Shown: positions 30,650 to 40,225, counted from the first letter of the stretch. The stretch is 64,000 nucleotides of DNA from Cognaticolwellia beringensis (GCF_002076895.1 NZ_CP020465.1:1302001-1366000); one strand, 5' to 3'. Made by a program: numbers and translations. The notes: generated by a model not told the origin, from the sequence alone.

Positions 30650-31957
30650 CTATTTTGGATAACGCGCTTTTTTCATTGCACGTTCAACTAGGCGTTGAGA
30701 AGTTTCTAACGCTTCTTTCACTGTCATTGTTCCTGTTAATGCGGCAGAGAACTGTTGTCCGACTGCTGTTCCTATACCTTGAAATTCAGGGATAGCAACA
30801 AACTGCACACCGACATAAGGTACTGGTTTTACAGTTGGATTTTTAGGGTCTGCTGATTGAATTGAATCTAAAGTAATTTGTGCAAAAGGAGCTGCAGCCA
30901 TATATTTAGGATTTTTATAAAGTGAAGCTCTTGTTCCTGGAGGAACATTTACCCAACCTTTTTTGTCTGCTACTAATTCAGTGTATTCTTTAGACGTTGC
31001 CCAACTAATGAATTTCATTGCCGCGTCAGACTTCTTACTACTTGCAGGTACGGCTAAAGTCCAAGCCCATAACCAGTTACCACGTTTTCCAAGGTTATTA
31101 TGAGGGGCTAAAGCAAAACCTACTTTATCAGCGACTAGAGAATCTTCTTTGTTGGTAACAAATGCGCCAGCAACAGTTGCATCAATCCAGATACCACATT
31201 TACCCGTTTGGAATAACGCTAAGTTTTCATTGAATCCGTTAGCTGATGAGCCTGGAGGACCTGATTCTTCCATAATATCGACATAGTATTGTAATGTGTC
31301 ATGCCATTCTTGCGAGTCAAACTGTGGTTTCCAGTTTTCATCGTACCAGCGAGCACCAAATGAGTTAGACATAGCGGTAATAAGTGCGATGTTTTCACCC
31401 CAACCTGCTTTACCACGTAAACAGATACCGTAAATACCTTCTTCTTTATCCGTCATTGCTTTTGCTGCTTTGCGAATAAAATCCCAAGTTGGGCTTTTAG
31501 GCATTTTAAGACCTGCTTTTTCGATAAGGTCAGTGCGATACATTACCATAGAGCTTTCACCATAAAATGGTGCAGCAAATAGCTTATTATCAAAGGTTAA
31601 ACCACTGCTAATAGCCGGTAGTAAATCTGCTTTGTCATAGTTAGCGCCTAATTTATCAAGCTCTGTTAACCAACCTTGTTTTCCCCAAATTGGTACTTCA
31701 TATGTACCTATGGTCATAACATCATATTGACCACCGCGCGTAGCGACATCAGTTGTCACACGTTGGCGAAGAATATTTTCTTCTAGTGTTACCCACTTCA
31801 GTTCAATACTCGGATTTTTGTCAGTAAAATCACTGCTCAGCTCTTTCATGGTGATCATGTCACCATTGTTAACTGTAGCTATGGTGATGGTTTCGCTTGC
31901 AACAGCAGCGCTCATCGTCATAACGCCACAAGCGAGCATTAATAATTTATTTTTCAT
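30650..31957 (-). CDS. Periplasmic polyol/sugar-binding protein of the ABC importer
   Basis: The 435-residue protein has a Sec signal peptide (MKNKLLMLACGVMTMSAAVAS, cleavage near residue 21) and a class II extracellular solute-binding fold (family 1): ITIATVNNGDMITMKELSSDF at the N-terminus, YDVMTIGTYEVPIWGKQGWL, and the late-domain motif FISWATSKEYTELVADKKGW. It resembles MtlE/SmoE mannitol- and sorbitol-binding proteins in length and pattern. It delivers substrate to the two permeases downstream. The leader region to the porin gene upstream (31958-32130) has a weak GC-rich inverted repeat near 32107-32127. Confidence 0.9.
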   Translation of the reverse strand: MKNKLLMLACGVMTMSAAVASETITIATVNNGDMITMKELSSDFTDKNPSIELKWVTLEENILRQRVTTDVATRGGQYDVMTIGTYEVPIWGKQGWLTELDKLGANYDKADLLPAISSGLTFDNKLFAAPFYGESSMVMYRTDLIEKAGLKMPKSPTWDFIRKAAKAMTDKEEGIYGICLRGKAGWGENIALITAMSNSFGARWYDENWKPQFDSQEWHDTLQYYVDIMEESGPPGSSANGFNENLALFQTGKCGIWIDATVAGAFVTNKEDSLVADKVGFALAPHNNLGKRGNWLWAWTLAVPASSKKSDAAMKFISWATSKEYTELVADKKGWVNVPPGTRASLYKNPKYMAAAPFAQITLDSIQSADPKNPTVKPVPYVGVQFVAIPEFQGIGTAVGQQFSAALTGTMTVKEALETSQRLVERAMKKARYPK

Positions 31958-32130
31958 CTGGTATTCCCCGTATTCAAAGTTAATGTCTCACCTAAAGGTA
32001 CTAAATGAGACTGTTTTTTTTAATTGTAATTTACTTTAGTCTAGAAAAAGTAAAGCCGAATGCAATATAACTTAACTAACAAACAGCTTTACATCTCTAA
32101 GTAATAAACCGACAGAAGCCGGCTTATAAC

Positions 32131-33498
32131 TTAAAATTTAACAGAGATTTCTGAAGTGAAACCGTCAAATCCAGTACCGATTTGACCGCCTGAGTTAACA
32201 CCTTCTTCTTGATCAACATATTCAAACTTTAATAATGTCTTGTCATTGAACCAGTAACCTGCGGCTACTTGAATACGCTCTACATTGTTATCAGTTTGTG
32301 CAATTAAATCTGAAGTATTTTCAGCATCAGAGTAACGAGCTGCTACATAGAATTTGTTAGGAATAATGTAGTGCTGTGCTTCAATAGTATAGTACTCAAC
32401 AGAAGTATCACCTTTAATTACGGTATTTGAATCGAAGGTTGTTCCGTTAGCATCAGCAACACCATTATCGCCGAAGTATGTAACACCTGCTACTGCATTA
32501 CCTGCAGCATCTGCGAAGGTGTAATCATCAGTTGACTTACCAACCATTAAAATAACACTCGTATCAGGGGTAGGTTGATATGCTAGGTTTAACTGAATAA
32601 TAGATTGTTCAAGACCAGGCATTGCGCCAACATGTGTATCACGTTCGCTTGAAGGACCCGCAGAGAAGTTGTAGTTCTCACCATCACCAAAACGGTAATT
32701 AGTCGTTGTTACACCAGCCATACTTGCTACGCCGTTTTCAAAGCGTAATTGATCGCCTTGATTAGCTTGGAAATAATTTAAACCTACTTTAAAACCGCCT
32801 TCAAATTCAAGCGTACCTTGGATGCGGTAATTGAAGCCTCGATCTTCTTGGAAAGCTTCGCCAAAACTTGAAGTCGTCATATGACCTGCAACATTGTAGC
32901 CACGAATAGTGCCGCTATCATAAGACTCGCTGTAGCTTAACTGCATGCCATTTTCTGCTGTTGCATAGTCAGTGATGCCGTTACCAATTAATGCATTGCC
33001 TTGGTTATCAGCGCCATCTTGAAAACCTTTAAATTGGAAAGGAGCTGCACCAATGTTACCTAAACGCAATGTTAGGTTTGCGTTTTCACGTGCTTGACCA
33101 CTAAGGCCAAGTAATTCAAATTCTATGCCTGCAAAATCTTGGTGAAAGGCGAAATCTCGGTCACCGTTGTTACCGAAGTCATTTGGCTCTTCAGCAATGT
33201 CGACATCGGCCACGATATGCTCGTTAATGTGAAACTTAAGTTGTAAATTTACTCTTAAACGACCAAATCCTGAAGACTGTTCTTCATCAGCAGGACGGAA
33301 AGCACCGTCTTTCGCTTGAATTGATTGGTAGTTTTGCAATGCTAAAAAATTAACTTCTGCAAGACCGTCTAGAAATTCAGCTGATTGCACGTATGCAGGT
33401 GATGATGCTGCCATAACCGCTGCAGCTAGCATACCTAGTTTACCAAATTTCGATGTTGATTTGTTGTTAAGAGCTTTGTGTGTTTTTGAGTTAGACAT
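32131..33498 (-). CDS. Outer-membrane porin of the polyol operon
   Basis: I place the start at the ATG at 33498, where an AAGGGGA ribosome site is well spaced, rather than 17 codons upstream. The protein is then 455 residues, with a long signal peptide (hydrophobic GMLAAAVMAASSPAYVQSA). The mature part is a run of alternating amphipathic strands (RLRVNLQLKFHIN, GTLEFEGGFKVGLNYF, QSIIQLNLAYQP, FYVAARYSDAEN, LLKFEYVDQEE) ending in EISVKF, the C-terminal Phe recognised by the Bam complex. Asp- and Gly-rich loops separate them. Being first in the minus-strand unit, it is likely a diffusion channel for mannitol or sorbitol. The specific porin family was not identified. Confidence 0.8.
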   Translation of the reverse strand: MSNSKTHKALNNKSTSKFGKLGMLAAAVMAASSPAYVQSAEFLDGLAEVNFLALQNYQSIQAKDGAFRPADEEQSSGFGRLRVNLQLKFHINEHIVADVDIAEEPNDFGNNGDRDFAFHQDFAGIEFELLGLSGQARENANLTLRLGNIGAAPFQFKGFQDGADNQGNALIGNGITDYATAENGMQLSYSESYDSGTIRGYNVAGHMTTSSFGEAFQEDRGFNYRIQGTLEFEGGFKVGLNYFQANQGDQLRFENGVASMAGVTTTNYRFGDGENYNFSAGPSSERDTHVGAMPGLEQSIIQLNLAYQPTPDTSVILMVGKSTDDYTFADAAGNAVAGVTYFGDNGVADANGTTFDSNTVIKGDTSVEYYTIEAQHYIIPNKFYVAARYSDAENTSDLIAQTDNNVERIQVAAGYWFNDKTLLKFEYVDQEEGVNSGGQIGTGFDGFTSEISVKF

Positions 33499-34096
33499 GT
33501 ATATTTCCCCTTTCCGCCTAATGGCAGAGTTAGTTTTTTTATACCTCATTCAAACTAAAGTATGAATAAGAGCAAAGTATGAATATTTTATATTTTATTA
33601 ATAATTCTACTGCTTTTACATTGTTATCTTTGGTTGGCATAAGACCCAAAAAGGGCAATTGCTCAACGCGTGGTCATATTCCCACGTAAGGTTTTTGTCG
33701 TCAACCAGTTTGTGCGAAAAACATGCTAAATCTTAAGTTTAAATTATTTTATTGTTTTTATTCAATTTGTTATGAAATTTATTTTTTTAAAACAAACTAA
33801 TTTATTGGTGGTGGTAGTTAATTTTTTGTTAATTAAAACCTTCTTATATGTAAATATTTATATAGCTTTAAACATGACAATCAAAATAAACTAAATTAAT
33901 TGTAGTGTTTTAGAAGGTGTGTAAATTCATCGAGTATAAGTATAGATAGGGATTTTAATTTATAAAGAAGGGACTTATAGTATTAAAGTTTGCCAATTTT
34001 AATTGCAATAATTTAACAATGTTATATCAGGATTAGCATCAATATGATGCTCGTTTATTACTTAATTAAACGACTTCATTAAACGACTTAATGAAA
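33499..34096. promoter_or_regulatory. Polyol-operon promoter region (598 bp, no gene)
   Basis: This gap lies upstream of the porin gene and downstream of the MbnP-like gene, so the polyol promoter must be here. Two palindromes stand out: GCAATTGC at 33655-33662 within GGGCAATTGCTC, and CGTGG / CCACG at 33669-33686 with an 8-bp spacer. Either could be an operator for the SorC regulator; no assignment is possible by eye. The rest is AT-rich (over 70% by inspection) without an ORF. Confidence 0.35.
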
Positions 34097-34888
34097 TTAC
34101 ATAAGACTAATGAATTTATGAAAGCCTTTGGCAATTACTCTTACATCTTCGGGATAAAATTTTACATGTGGCATTTCAGACATATCAATATATTCAAGAT
34201 TAATAGTTAATAGTGTTTTTTCTAACTTTCTCCTTTCAGGTGCGGAGTTTTGGAATAAACGCAGTAAATCTATTTTTAGGTTAATAACACCATCTTTTGA
34301 AATAGTTTCATCAGATATGTCAAAATTTAATTCAGTATAACTCTCGTCGAAACCAATATGATAGACCAATGGCAGTGGGTTATTATTTATTGTTAACGTA
34401 CCTTCCAATAACAAAAACTTATAACCTACTTGCCAGTTCCAAGCCATTCTACTATTAGGATCTAAGTCACCAGAAAACATTAGTGTGCCATTTGCTTTCG
34501 GATCTATGCCAACACCAAATGTTAATTGGTTAAGGTTACTAATCTCGATTTTGGGGATAACCATTTGGTGGAAAGCCTTATTCCCGTCAAACCGGATAAG
34601 GTGATAGCTTTCTTGTTCCGAAATGCTATTGCCCGGAAAGCTTAAACGAATATTGCTAATGAATAACTGAAAATCTCTGATTGAAAATTCACCATTACCA
34701 CCAGGATTTTTATAGCTTTGAGTGTTCAGCACCAAAGGTTTATTGCCAACAAAGGGGTGAAAGCGCAAAGTTAAGTCTTGTGGAGAAGGGCGAAGCCAAA
34801 CTGAAATCACCACTAATACAAGTACTAGTATTAATACACTAATAAAAATTTTGCTCTTGTTAACTTTGCTGTTGTTAGATTTAGTCAT
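34097..34888 (-). CDS. MbnP-family (putative copper-binding) protein
   Basis: Starting at the ATG at 34888, which overlaps the end of the di-heme gene by 8 bp, the protein has 263 residues: a basic N-terminus, one membrane anchor (about residues 14-31) and an exported domain. The family signature MAWNWQVGYKFLLLEG (residues 148-163) is present; Trp150 and Trp152 are the only Trp outside the anchor. In Methylosinus, MbnP is a copper protein whose Trp is converted to kynurenine by its partner MbnH. The adjacent MbnH-like gene makes the same pairing likely here. An alternative upstream start at 34924 would add 12 residues and is less plausible. Confidence 0.82.
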   Translation of the reverse strand: MTKSNNSKVNKSKIFISVLILVLVLVVISVWLRPSPQDLTLRFHPFVGNKPLVLNTQSYKNPGGNGEFSIRDFQLFISNIRLSFPGNSISEQESYHLIRFDGNKAFHQMVIPKIEISNLNQLTFGVGIDPKANGTLMFSGDLDPNSRMAWNWQVGYKFLLLEGTLTINNNPLPLVYHIGFDESYTELNFDISDETISKDGVINLKIDLLRLFQNSAPERRKLEKTLLTINLEYIDMSEMPHVKFYPEDVRVIAKGFHKFISLM

Positions 34889-36005
34889 CACTATTCTCGG
34901 CGATAAAAGGGTCTGAAAAAGCACGGTTAGCTAAGAACTCTTCATCAGTTAACGTATGTAAAAATGCAATGATGGCGGCTATTTCATTATCATTGAGGTT
35001 TAAGCTAATATGAACGTTTTGTGTTTTCGGAATATTATCTGCTTCAATAATTAATGGGCTGAGCGTTTTACTGCGCTTAATGCCGCCATTGTAATGCGCT
35101 AAAACCTCTTGCAAAGTAGCAAAACGGCCATCATGCATATATGGAGATGTAACCGCTATATTGCGTAATGTGGGGGCTTTGAATAAGCCTCGGTGCGCTT
35201 CATTCTGTGTTAACGTAAATAAACCTGGTTGTAATGTTTGATCATTATCTAAGCCATTATTGCTAAAGCCATCAAACATAGTGCCAAAGCCGCTGGTGAG
35301 AAATTGGCTATGACAATCAATGCAATTTCCCCCACGTAATACCACTTTAGTATCAGGATGAGCCATAAAAAGCTTACGACCTTGTTCTTCTATGGCGGTA
35401 AGAGATATTTCGCCACGTAAATATTGGTCGTATCGTGAATTAGCTGAAATCAATGTTCGCTGAAAGCTTGCTAGCGCTTTCGCTATATTTTGTGCACTTA
35501 TATTTCCAAAAGCTTGTTTAAATAGCTTTTTGTAGGTCTCATCATTATTTAAATCAACGATCAGTGCTTCGATATTACGCGCCATTTCATCATGGTGTGT
35601 AATGGGAATAATTGCTTGTTCTTCAAGCGATGAAGCACGACCATCCCAGAAAAAGTGCTTGGGTCCCCACATTAAATTCACTAAGCTCATGGAGTTGAAA
35701 TCAAGGGGGATTCCTGACACGCCTACGGATGTTTTTAAACCGTCAGTAAAGGCCAATGCTTGCTTATGGCAGGTCGCGCAAGACACTTTGTTGTTGCTAG
35801 ACAATATTGGGTCATAAAAAAGCCTTCTGCCGAGTAATACTGATTCTTGGGTTAAGGGATTATCTTCGGGCAAGTTAAAACGGCCAAAAACAAATGGTGC
35901 GGTTAATTCGACGAGGTGTGTGTCTAGTTTTTTATTCTGTTGTGTGTAAATAGTTGACGCTATAAATAAAACAGCGATAGCGACAACTATAGTAGCAATT
36001 TTCAT
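34881..36005 (-). CDS. Di-heme cytochrome c peroxidase family protein, MbnH/MauG-like
   Basis: The 374-residue protein has an N-terminal membrane or signal segment (residues 2-19) and two c-type haem motifs, CATCH (Cys76-His80) and CIDCH (Cys228-His232). Flanking family segments are LGRRLFYDPILSSNNKVSCATC, FFWDGRASSLEEQA and TLRNIAVTSPYMHDGRFATLQEVLAHYN. MauG and MbnH use a bis-Fe(IV) state to modify Trp residues in a partner protein. Overlap with the MbnP-like gene supports that partner. A classical bacterial peroxidase role remains possible. Confidence 0.88.
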   Translation of the reverse strand: MKIATIVVAIAVLFIASTIYTQQNKKLDTHLVELTAPFVFGRFNLPEDNPLTQESVLLGRRLFYDPILSSNNKVSCATCHKQALAFTDGLKTSVGVSGIPLDFNSMSLVNLMWGPKHFFWDGRASSLEEQAIIPITHHDEMARNIEALIVDLNNDETYKKLFKQAFGNISAQNIAKALASFQRTLISANSRYDQYLRGEISLTAIEEQGRKLFMAHPDTKVVLRGGNCIDCHSQFLTSGFGTMFDGFSNNGLDNDQTLQPGLFTLTQNEAHRGLFKAPTLRNIAVTSPYMHDGRFATLQEVLAHYNGGIKRSKTLSPLIIEADNIPKTQNVHISLNLNDNEIAAIIAFLHTLTDEEFLANRAFSDPFIAENSDD

Positions 36006-36010
36006 GATGA

Positions 36011-37384
36011 TTAATGATGGTGCGTAAAGCCAGAGCCAAATAAAGCTTCAATGTTATCGATGCCTTTTTTGTATTTTTCTTTGAAGTTAATTTCGCCAAG
36101 TCGCTCTCCTGTGAGAAGGTCATGTACGGTGACTGAGTGGTGATTTAATTTCACTAGAAAATCAACGTCAGTTGGATCATTGTCTTTAGCATCGCCTAAA
36201 TTTAATAAATTATTTTGTACGGCAATAAGCTTGCGACCGGCCGCTGTTTTATAAAATATCATATGGTGAGCACCGCTTTCTGCTTTTATATCTTCGCCTG
36301 ACGATACTAAGTTAGGTAATTGTTTTAAATCGTAGCGTTTGACTATACCGGGCACGCCATGGCTGATAAATAATTCGTCTTCATTACCATAAAACTCTAA
36401 CGGTACGGCTGTACCTGCTGTGGCTCCGTCATATAATTTTTCAGGCGTATTAAAAGTTTTGGTTTTCTCATTGTAGGGAACTTTCCAAGTTTCAAAACCG
36501 AATAAGGTGTTTACTAAAATAGCAGGCTCGACTCCTTCGACAATACTGGGGCGCACAAAAAGCACTTCGACAGGAGACGATGGGAACCCAACAGGCTTGG
36601 CATCTTCAATGACAATGGTTTCTATTGGTTCTAAAGTGTTTAAGTCGATAATGGTTATGGTATTGCCAATTTCTGTAGCAATGGCTGGGTGAGTGGAAGA
36701 TGTTACTACCATTCTATCGCCATAAGCTGAAATACCATGCGGGAACATGATGTAAGGCTGACCAGCTTCAACTTGAGACTTTCTTGCTTCGATAATTTTA
36801 ATGACTTCGTTGGTTTGGGCGTTGAATACGCCGACCGTACCAGCGTCAATTTGAGTTAAATCAGAGCCGCCCATAAAGGTAACGAACATCGTTAGTTCAC
36901 CATTGACGTTATGCCACATAATATCTTCTCCGACATTTTGTCCATTGGTGTTCAGGCATTCGAAGTTACTAATTATCGGCTCAGCTTTGGCGTTTCTCAC
37001 CAAGTCAATTTCAGCTAAGCTGCATTGAGAGCCAAGCCCCGTGGCATACAAACGTCCGTTAGGGCTGTAATAAAGGTGGTGCATAGGCGCATCAAGTTTG
37101 GGGAGTGGGTAGTCATAAAGTATATTGCCAAAATTGGCCGAGTCGGGATCCATTTCAATAATAGCAATGCTATCGGTAGTCCCTAAGGTTGGCAGACCGC
37201 TAAGTAATACCATTGCTTGAGTTTCTTCAATGTTAATAGCATCATTTTGTGTCGTCGTTTGTTCTATAGTCGCTTTACTACTCGTTTCAGTTTTATCAAT
37301 TGTTGCAGTTCTCGATGTTTTGCTGGCGTCGCCACAACCACTGAATAAAAGTATAGCTAAGGAAATTAATATTAGTTTGCTCAT
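36011..37384 (-). CDS. Lipoprotein with beta-propeller-like repeats, linked to MbnH/MbnP
   Basis: The 457-residue protein starts with a lipoprotein signal (LAILLFSGC, Cys17 as the acylation site) and a Thr/Ser-rich linker to about residue 55. The body shows recurring propeller-like blades: SIAIIEMDPDSANFG, HHLYYSPNGRLYATG, TVGVFNAQTNEVIKIIEAR, TITIIDLNTLEPIETI, VTVHDLLTGERLGEI. His residues are notable (MHHLYY, MFPHGIS, GAHHMIFY) and the chain ends FTHHH. It is 5 bp upstream of the di-heme gene, hence one operon. A YncE- or selenium-binding-protein-like propeller, possibly metal-binding, is inferred; no family was securely recognised. Confidence 0.6.
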   Translation of the reverse strand: MSKLILISLAILLFSGCGDASKTSRTATIDKTETSSKATIEQTTTQNDAINIEETQAMVLLSGLPTLGTTDSIAIIEMDPDSANFGNILYDYPLPKLDAPMHHLYYSPNGRLYATGLGSQCSLAEIDLVRNAKAEPIISNFECLNTNGQNVGEDIMWHNVNGELTMFVTFMGGSDLTQIDAGTVGVFNAQTNEVIKIIEARKSQVEAGQPYIMFPHGISAYGDRMVVTSSTHPAIATEIGNTITIIDLNTLEPIETIVIEDAKPVGFPSSPVEVLFVRPSIVEGVEPAILVNTLFGFETWKVPYNEKTKTFNTPEKLYDGATAGTAVPLEFYGNEDELFISHGVPGIVKRYDLKQLPNLVSSGEDIKAESGAHHMIFYKTAAGRKLIAVQNNLLNLGDAKDNDPTDVDFLVKLNHHSVTVHDLLTGERLGEINFKEKYKKGIDNIEALFGSGFTHHH

Positions 37385-37713
37385 GATAATGTCCCTTTAA
37401 TTATCTGTTTGTATTATATTTTTGAACAAACTTATAAAAACAGATAAACATTACGCCATACCCTTCACTGCAATTAACTACTGCCATTAAACGTATGTCT
37501 GTTTCTCTAATACTAACTATGTTCTTGCTGAGTAGATGTCGTTGTTTCATCTATATAGGTGAAACAGTTGTGTACAACCTACAAGTTTAGTTGAAATCAT
37601 GAGTATCACAAATGGTTGTTATTTTAGTTTTAACCCTGTTTACCCGGAGCGTCTGATCATTTGCGTATCTTCATGATAAACTTCTCCCTAAATTAGGACT
37701 AAAAGGATGAGTG
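37385..37713. other. Intergenic region between divergent lipoprotein and ketopantoate reductase genes
   Basis: These 329 bp must hold the promoters of both divergent genes. I see no strong inverted repeat, RNA gene or open reading frame. Confidence 0.4.
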
Positions 37714-38694
37714 ATGCATTTTGTTATCGTTGGGTGCGGTGCTGTTGGTGGTTATTTTGGTGGCCGTTTAGCGCAGCACGGTGAACATGTGACGTTTGTT
37801 GCCCGTGGCGAGCAATTTAAAGCCATGCAAACATCGGGGTTAACTATCAAGAGTATTGAAGGAGATGTGCAACTAAATAATGTTAATGTGGTTAATGGCG
37901 AAAGCTTAACGGAAAATAGCTTAGCAGCACCTGCCGATGTTATATTTCTCTGTGTAAAATCGTATCAATTACCCGCCGCTCTTGCACAAATAAAACCATT
38001 AATAGTAAATAATACCCGCGTAATACCTTTATTAAATGGCGTTAATGCTGCAGATATTATGCAAGCGCAGGGCATCCCACGAGAAAATATTATTGGCGGT
38101 TTAGCAAAAATCATTGCCGAGAAATCGGCTACGGGGGTTATCAATCATACCGGCGCTAAACCTCATATCACTTTAGGTGCTTTTATTTATAAACCGACAG
38201 TGAATAGTACGACTGTAAAAATGAGTGAGCAGGGTGCTGCCTTGCAAGATGAAGAAACTGCACGACTTAGTGCAATAGCCAAGCGCTTGAAATTAGCAGG
38301 TATTAGCGTTGGGGTTACCAGTGATATAGAACTGGCGTTATGGCGAAAGTATATACTTGTTGCTGCCTGGGGAGCTTTAGCCTCAGCGAGAAAGCTAAAT
38401 TTAGGCGAAATTCGTTCACAAAGTCATATCGCATTTTTATTAGAGCGCATTGTTAATGAATATGCCGATATTGCGCGCAAATCTGGCGTAAACCTAGGCG
38501 ATAAACATATCAAAGAAACATTGAGCTTTTTATCACGCTTACCCGACAGTAGCGAAACCTCAATGCAACGAGACTTTGCCGCGGGGAATAACTCTGAATT
38601 TGATGTGCTAGTTGCTTATCCTATGCTACTAGTTAAAGAGTTTAATTTATCAGCGCCGGTGTTAACGCAGTGTTATACCAAGTTGAGTACTTAA
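37714..38694 (+). CDS. 2-dehydropantoate 2-reductase (ketopantoate reductase family)
   Basis: Translation probably starts at the ATG at 37714, since AGGA lies 6 bp before it; a GTG one codon upstream is also possible. The 326-residue protein opens with the Rossmann motif FVIVGCGAVGGYFGGRLAQHG and has CVKSYQLPAAL, the coenzyme-side RVIPLLNGVNAAD, and the C-terminal helical domain with ARKSGV and SMQRDFAAGNNSEFDVL. The family reduces ketopantoate to pantoate with NADPH for coenzyme A synthesis. Many genomes carry extra paralogs with other substrates, so panE itself is not certain. It stands alone between two promoter regions. Confidence 0.85.
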   Translation: MHFVIVGCGAVGGYFGGRLAQHGEHVTFVARGEQFKAMQTSGLTIKSIEGDVQLNNVNVVNGESLTENSLAAPADVIFLCVKSYQLPAALAQIKPLIVNNTRVIPLLNGVNAADIMQAQGIPRENIIGGLAKIIAEKSATGVINHTGAKPHITLGAFIYKPTVNSTTVKMSEQGAALQDEETARLSAIAKRLKLAGISVGVTSDIELALWRKYILVAAWGALASARKLNLGEIRSQSHIAFLLERIVNEYADIARKSGVNLGDKHIKETLSFLSRLPDSSETSMQRDFAAGNNSEFDVLVAYPMLLVKEFNLSAPVLTQCYTKLST

Positions 38695-39021
38695 CTACTC
38701 ATTTTTAATGGTTAAAACTAATAATGACGGCGTTATAAAATTTATAAGTAGAGTAACTACTAACTAAATTTTATGCCTTGTAATTATCCATTTTCCCTCA
38801 TGAAAAAGTAGACCACTTAATTAATCAAATAGGTATTATCAGAAAATAACTGAAGGTTAGATAGTGTAAAATTTGATTGCAGGCAAAACGTGTCAAGTAC
38901 AAATAAAGATAAAAAATTTATAATAAATAACAAATTCACTACTGCTAGCACTTCAGAGGGCGTTAAATTTATGCTATTGTATCGCGAATTTTTATCGTAT
39001 CAATTAAGTGAAGATTAAATA
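38695..39021. other. Intergenic region upstream of the FKBP gene
   Basis: This 327-bp AT-rich stretch contains no ORF. It must contain the promoter of the downstream isomerase gene; the block around 38960-38992 (TTAAAT, then TATTGT about 13 bp on) is only a loose match to a sigma-70 promoter. Confidence 0.3.
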
Positions 39022-39645
39022 ATGTCTGAAAATAAACTTGAAACAATCGAACAACGCGTAAGTTATGGTGTAGGTCGTCAACTAGGTGACCAACTTCGTA
39101 ACAATCCTTTTAAAGATTTTGACGTATCTGCTGTGCAAGCTGGTTTAGCTGATGCAATTGCAAATACTGAAAGCCAAGTATCTGATGAAGACTTAAATGA
39201 AGCCTTTGGTATTGTATCTAAAAAGATGCAAGAACTAGAGCAAGCTGAAGCTAAAGAAAAGTCAGCTGAAGGCGAAGCCTTCTTAGTAGAAAATGCAAAA
39301 CGTGATGAAGTAACAACCACTGAATCAGGTTTACAGTATGAAGTAATTGCAACAGGTGAAGGCGCAACGCCAACAGCTGCTAGCACAGTACGTGTGCATT
39401 ACCATGGTACATTCATCAACGGCGATATCTTTGATAGCTCTGTTGATCGTGGCCAACCTGCTGAGTTTCCAGTAGGCGGCGTTATTGCTGGTTGGACAGA
39501 AGCATTACAATTAATGACTGAAGGTTCAAAATGGCGCTTATATGTGCCTTACGGCTTAGCTTACGGTGAGCGTGGCTCGCAAGGTGCAATTCCTCCGTAC
39601 GCAACGTTGGTATTCGACGTTGAGTTATTAGCGGTTGTTAGCTAA
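39022..39645 (+). CDS. fklB: FKBP-type peptidyl-prolyl cis-trans isomerase (FklB-like)
   Basis: The 207-residue protein joins an N-terminal helical dimerisation domain (residues 1-90, ETIEQRVSYGVGRQLGDQL and a Glu/Lys-rich helix) to a C-terminal FKBP domain (VRVHYHGTFINGDIFDSSVDRGQPAEFPVGGVIAGWTEAL, then IPPYATLVFDVELLAV). No signal peptide is present, so it is cytoplasmic, unlike FkpA. Length matches E. coli FklB (206). It catalyses proline isomerisation during folding. It is transcribed alone and ended by a strong terminator. Confidence 0.94.
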   Translation: MSENKLETIEQRVSYGVGRQLGDQLRNNPFKDFDVSAVQAGLADAIANTESQVSDEDLNEAFGIVSKKMQELEQAEAKEKSAEGEAFLVENAKRDEVTTTESGLQYEVIATGEGATPTAASTVRVHYHGTFINGDIFDSSVDRGQPAEFPVGGVIAGWTEALQLMTEGSKWRLYVPYGLAYGERGSQGAIPPYATLVFDVELLAVVS

Positions 39646-39660
39646 TTATTCTATTTTTTA

Positions 39661-39686
39661 AAAGCCCTCAGTTGAGGGCTTTTTTA
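39661..39686 (+). terminator. Rho-independent terminator after the FKBP gene
   Basis: A perfect 10-bp stem (AAAAGCCCTC / GAGGGCTTTT) with loop AGTT ends in a T6 run, 16 bp after the stop codon. Confidence 0.95.
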
Positions 39687-39748
39687 TAAGCTTTATTTAA
39701 AAATATATAATACCAAGTTTGAGTTATCTCATAGGCATTAAAGAAGTC

Positions 39749-40213
39749 ATGTACAAAACAGTTATCGAACAGTTATTCCAGCGTTATATAAAGGCGTTTC
39801 ATCAGAAAAATATGGCAGATACGCAAACCTGCTATCAGTTGCCTTGTACTTTACATACACCCGATAGAGTTGTTTTAATTGAAAGTGATACAGTTTTTAA
39901 ACGAGAGTTTATAGATATATTTACCGTACTTAGTCATGCAGAGATAAAGCGTTTCGTCGCATTAAAAGCGAGTTTTAGTGTGTTGAGCGAAAATTTGGTA
40001 CTTGCTTGTATTGATTGGCAGTTTATTGGTCCTAAAGATGAAGTTTTTACCGATTTTTCAGCTTTTTATCACTTAGCGTTGAGTGACGGACAATGGCGGA
40101 TTTTTAATGTGGTGTCACAAGAGCTTAGCCAATCAGTTGCTTTAGATACCGCTTTTGATATTGCTTATAATACAGCAGATGCTGATATTACCCCTTATAA
40201 CATTACACAGTAG
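39749..40213 (+). CDS. NTF2-like (SnoaL-type) small protein
   Basis: With the ATG at 39749 (preceded by AAGAAG) the product has 154 residues; the longer reading frame from a TTG at 39719 lacks a ribosome site. It begins with a long helix (VIEQLFQRYIKAFHQKNMADTQTCY) and continues as a strand-rich cone (RFVALKASFSVLSENLVLACIDWQFIGPKDEVFTDFSAFYHLALSDGQWRIFNVV), the NTF2-like layout. The FSAFYHL and WRIFNV strands are typical of the group. No catalytic residues are evident. It ends 12 bp before dapB and could be co-transcribed. Function unknown. Confidence 0.72.
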   Translation: MYKTVIEQLFQRYIKAFHQKNMADTQTCYQLPCTLHTPDRVVLIESDTVFKREFIDIFTVLSHAEIKRFVALKASFSVLSENLVLACIDWQFIGPKDEVFTDFSAFYHLALSDGQWRIFNVVSQELSQSVALDTAFDIAYNTADADITPYNITQ

Positions 40214-40225
40214 GAAGAAGTTGCT

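Noticed and set aside
33499..34096. Riboswitch or RNA leader upstream of the porin
   Set aside because: No known aptamer core or strong multi-stem architecture was recognised; only short palindromes.
36011..37384. Methanethiol oxidase (selenium-binding protein 56 family, MtoX) for the lipoprotein
   Set aside because: The neighbouring MauG-like gene and His residues are suggestive, but I could not match the family's conserved motifs by eye, and the lipoprotein signal is atypical; left as an unassigned propeller-like protein.
39719..39748. Upstream TTG start for the NTF2-like protein
   Set aside because: No ribosome site and the added residues do not fit the fold; ATG at 39749 preferred.
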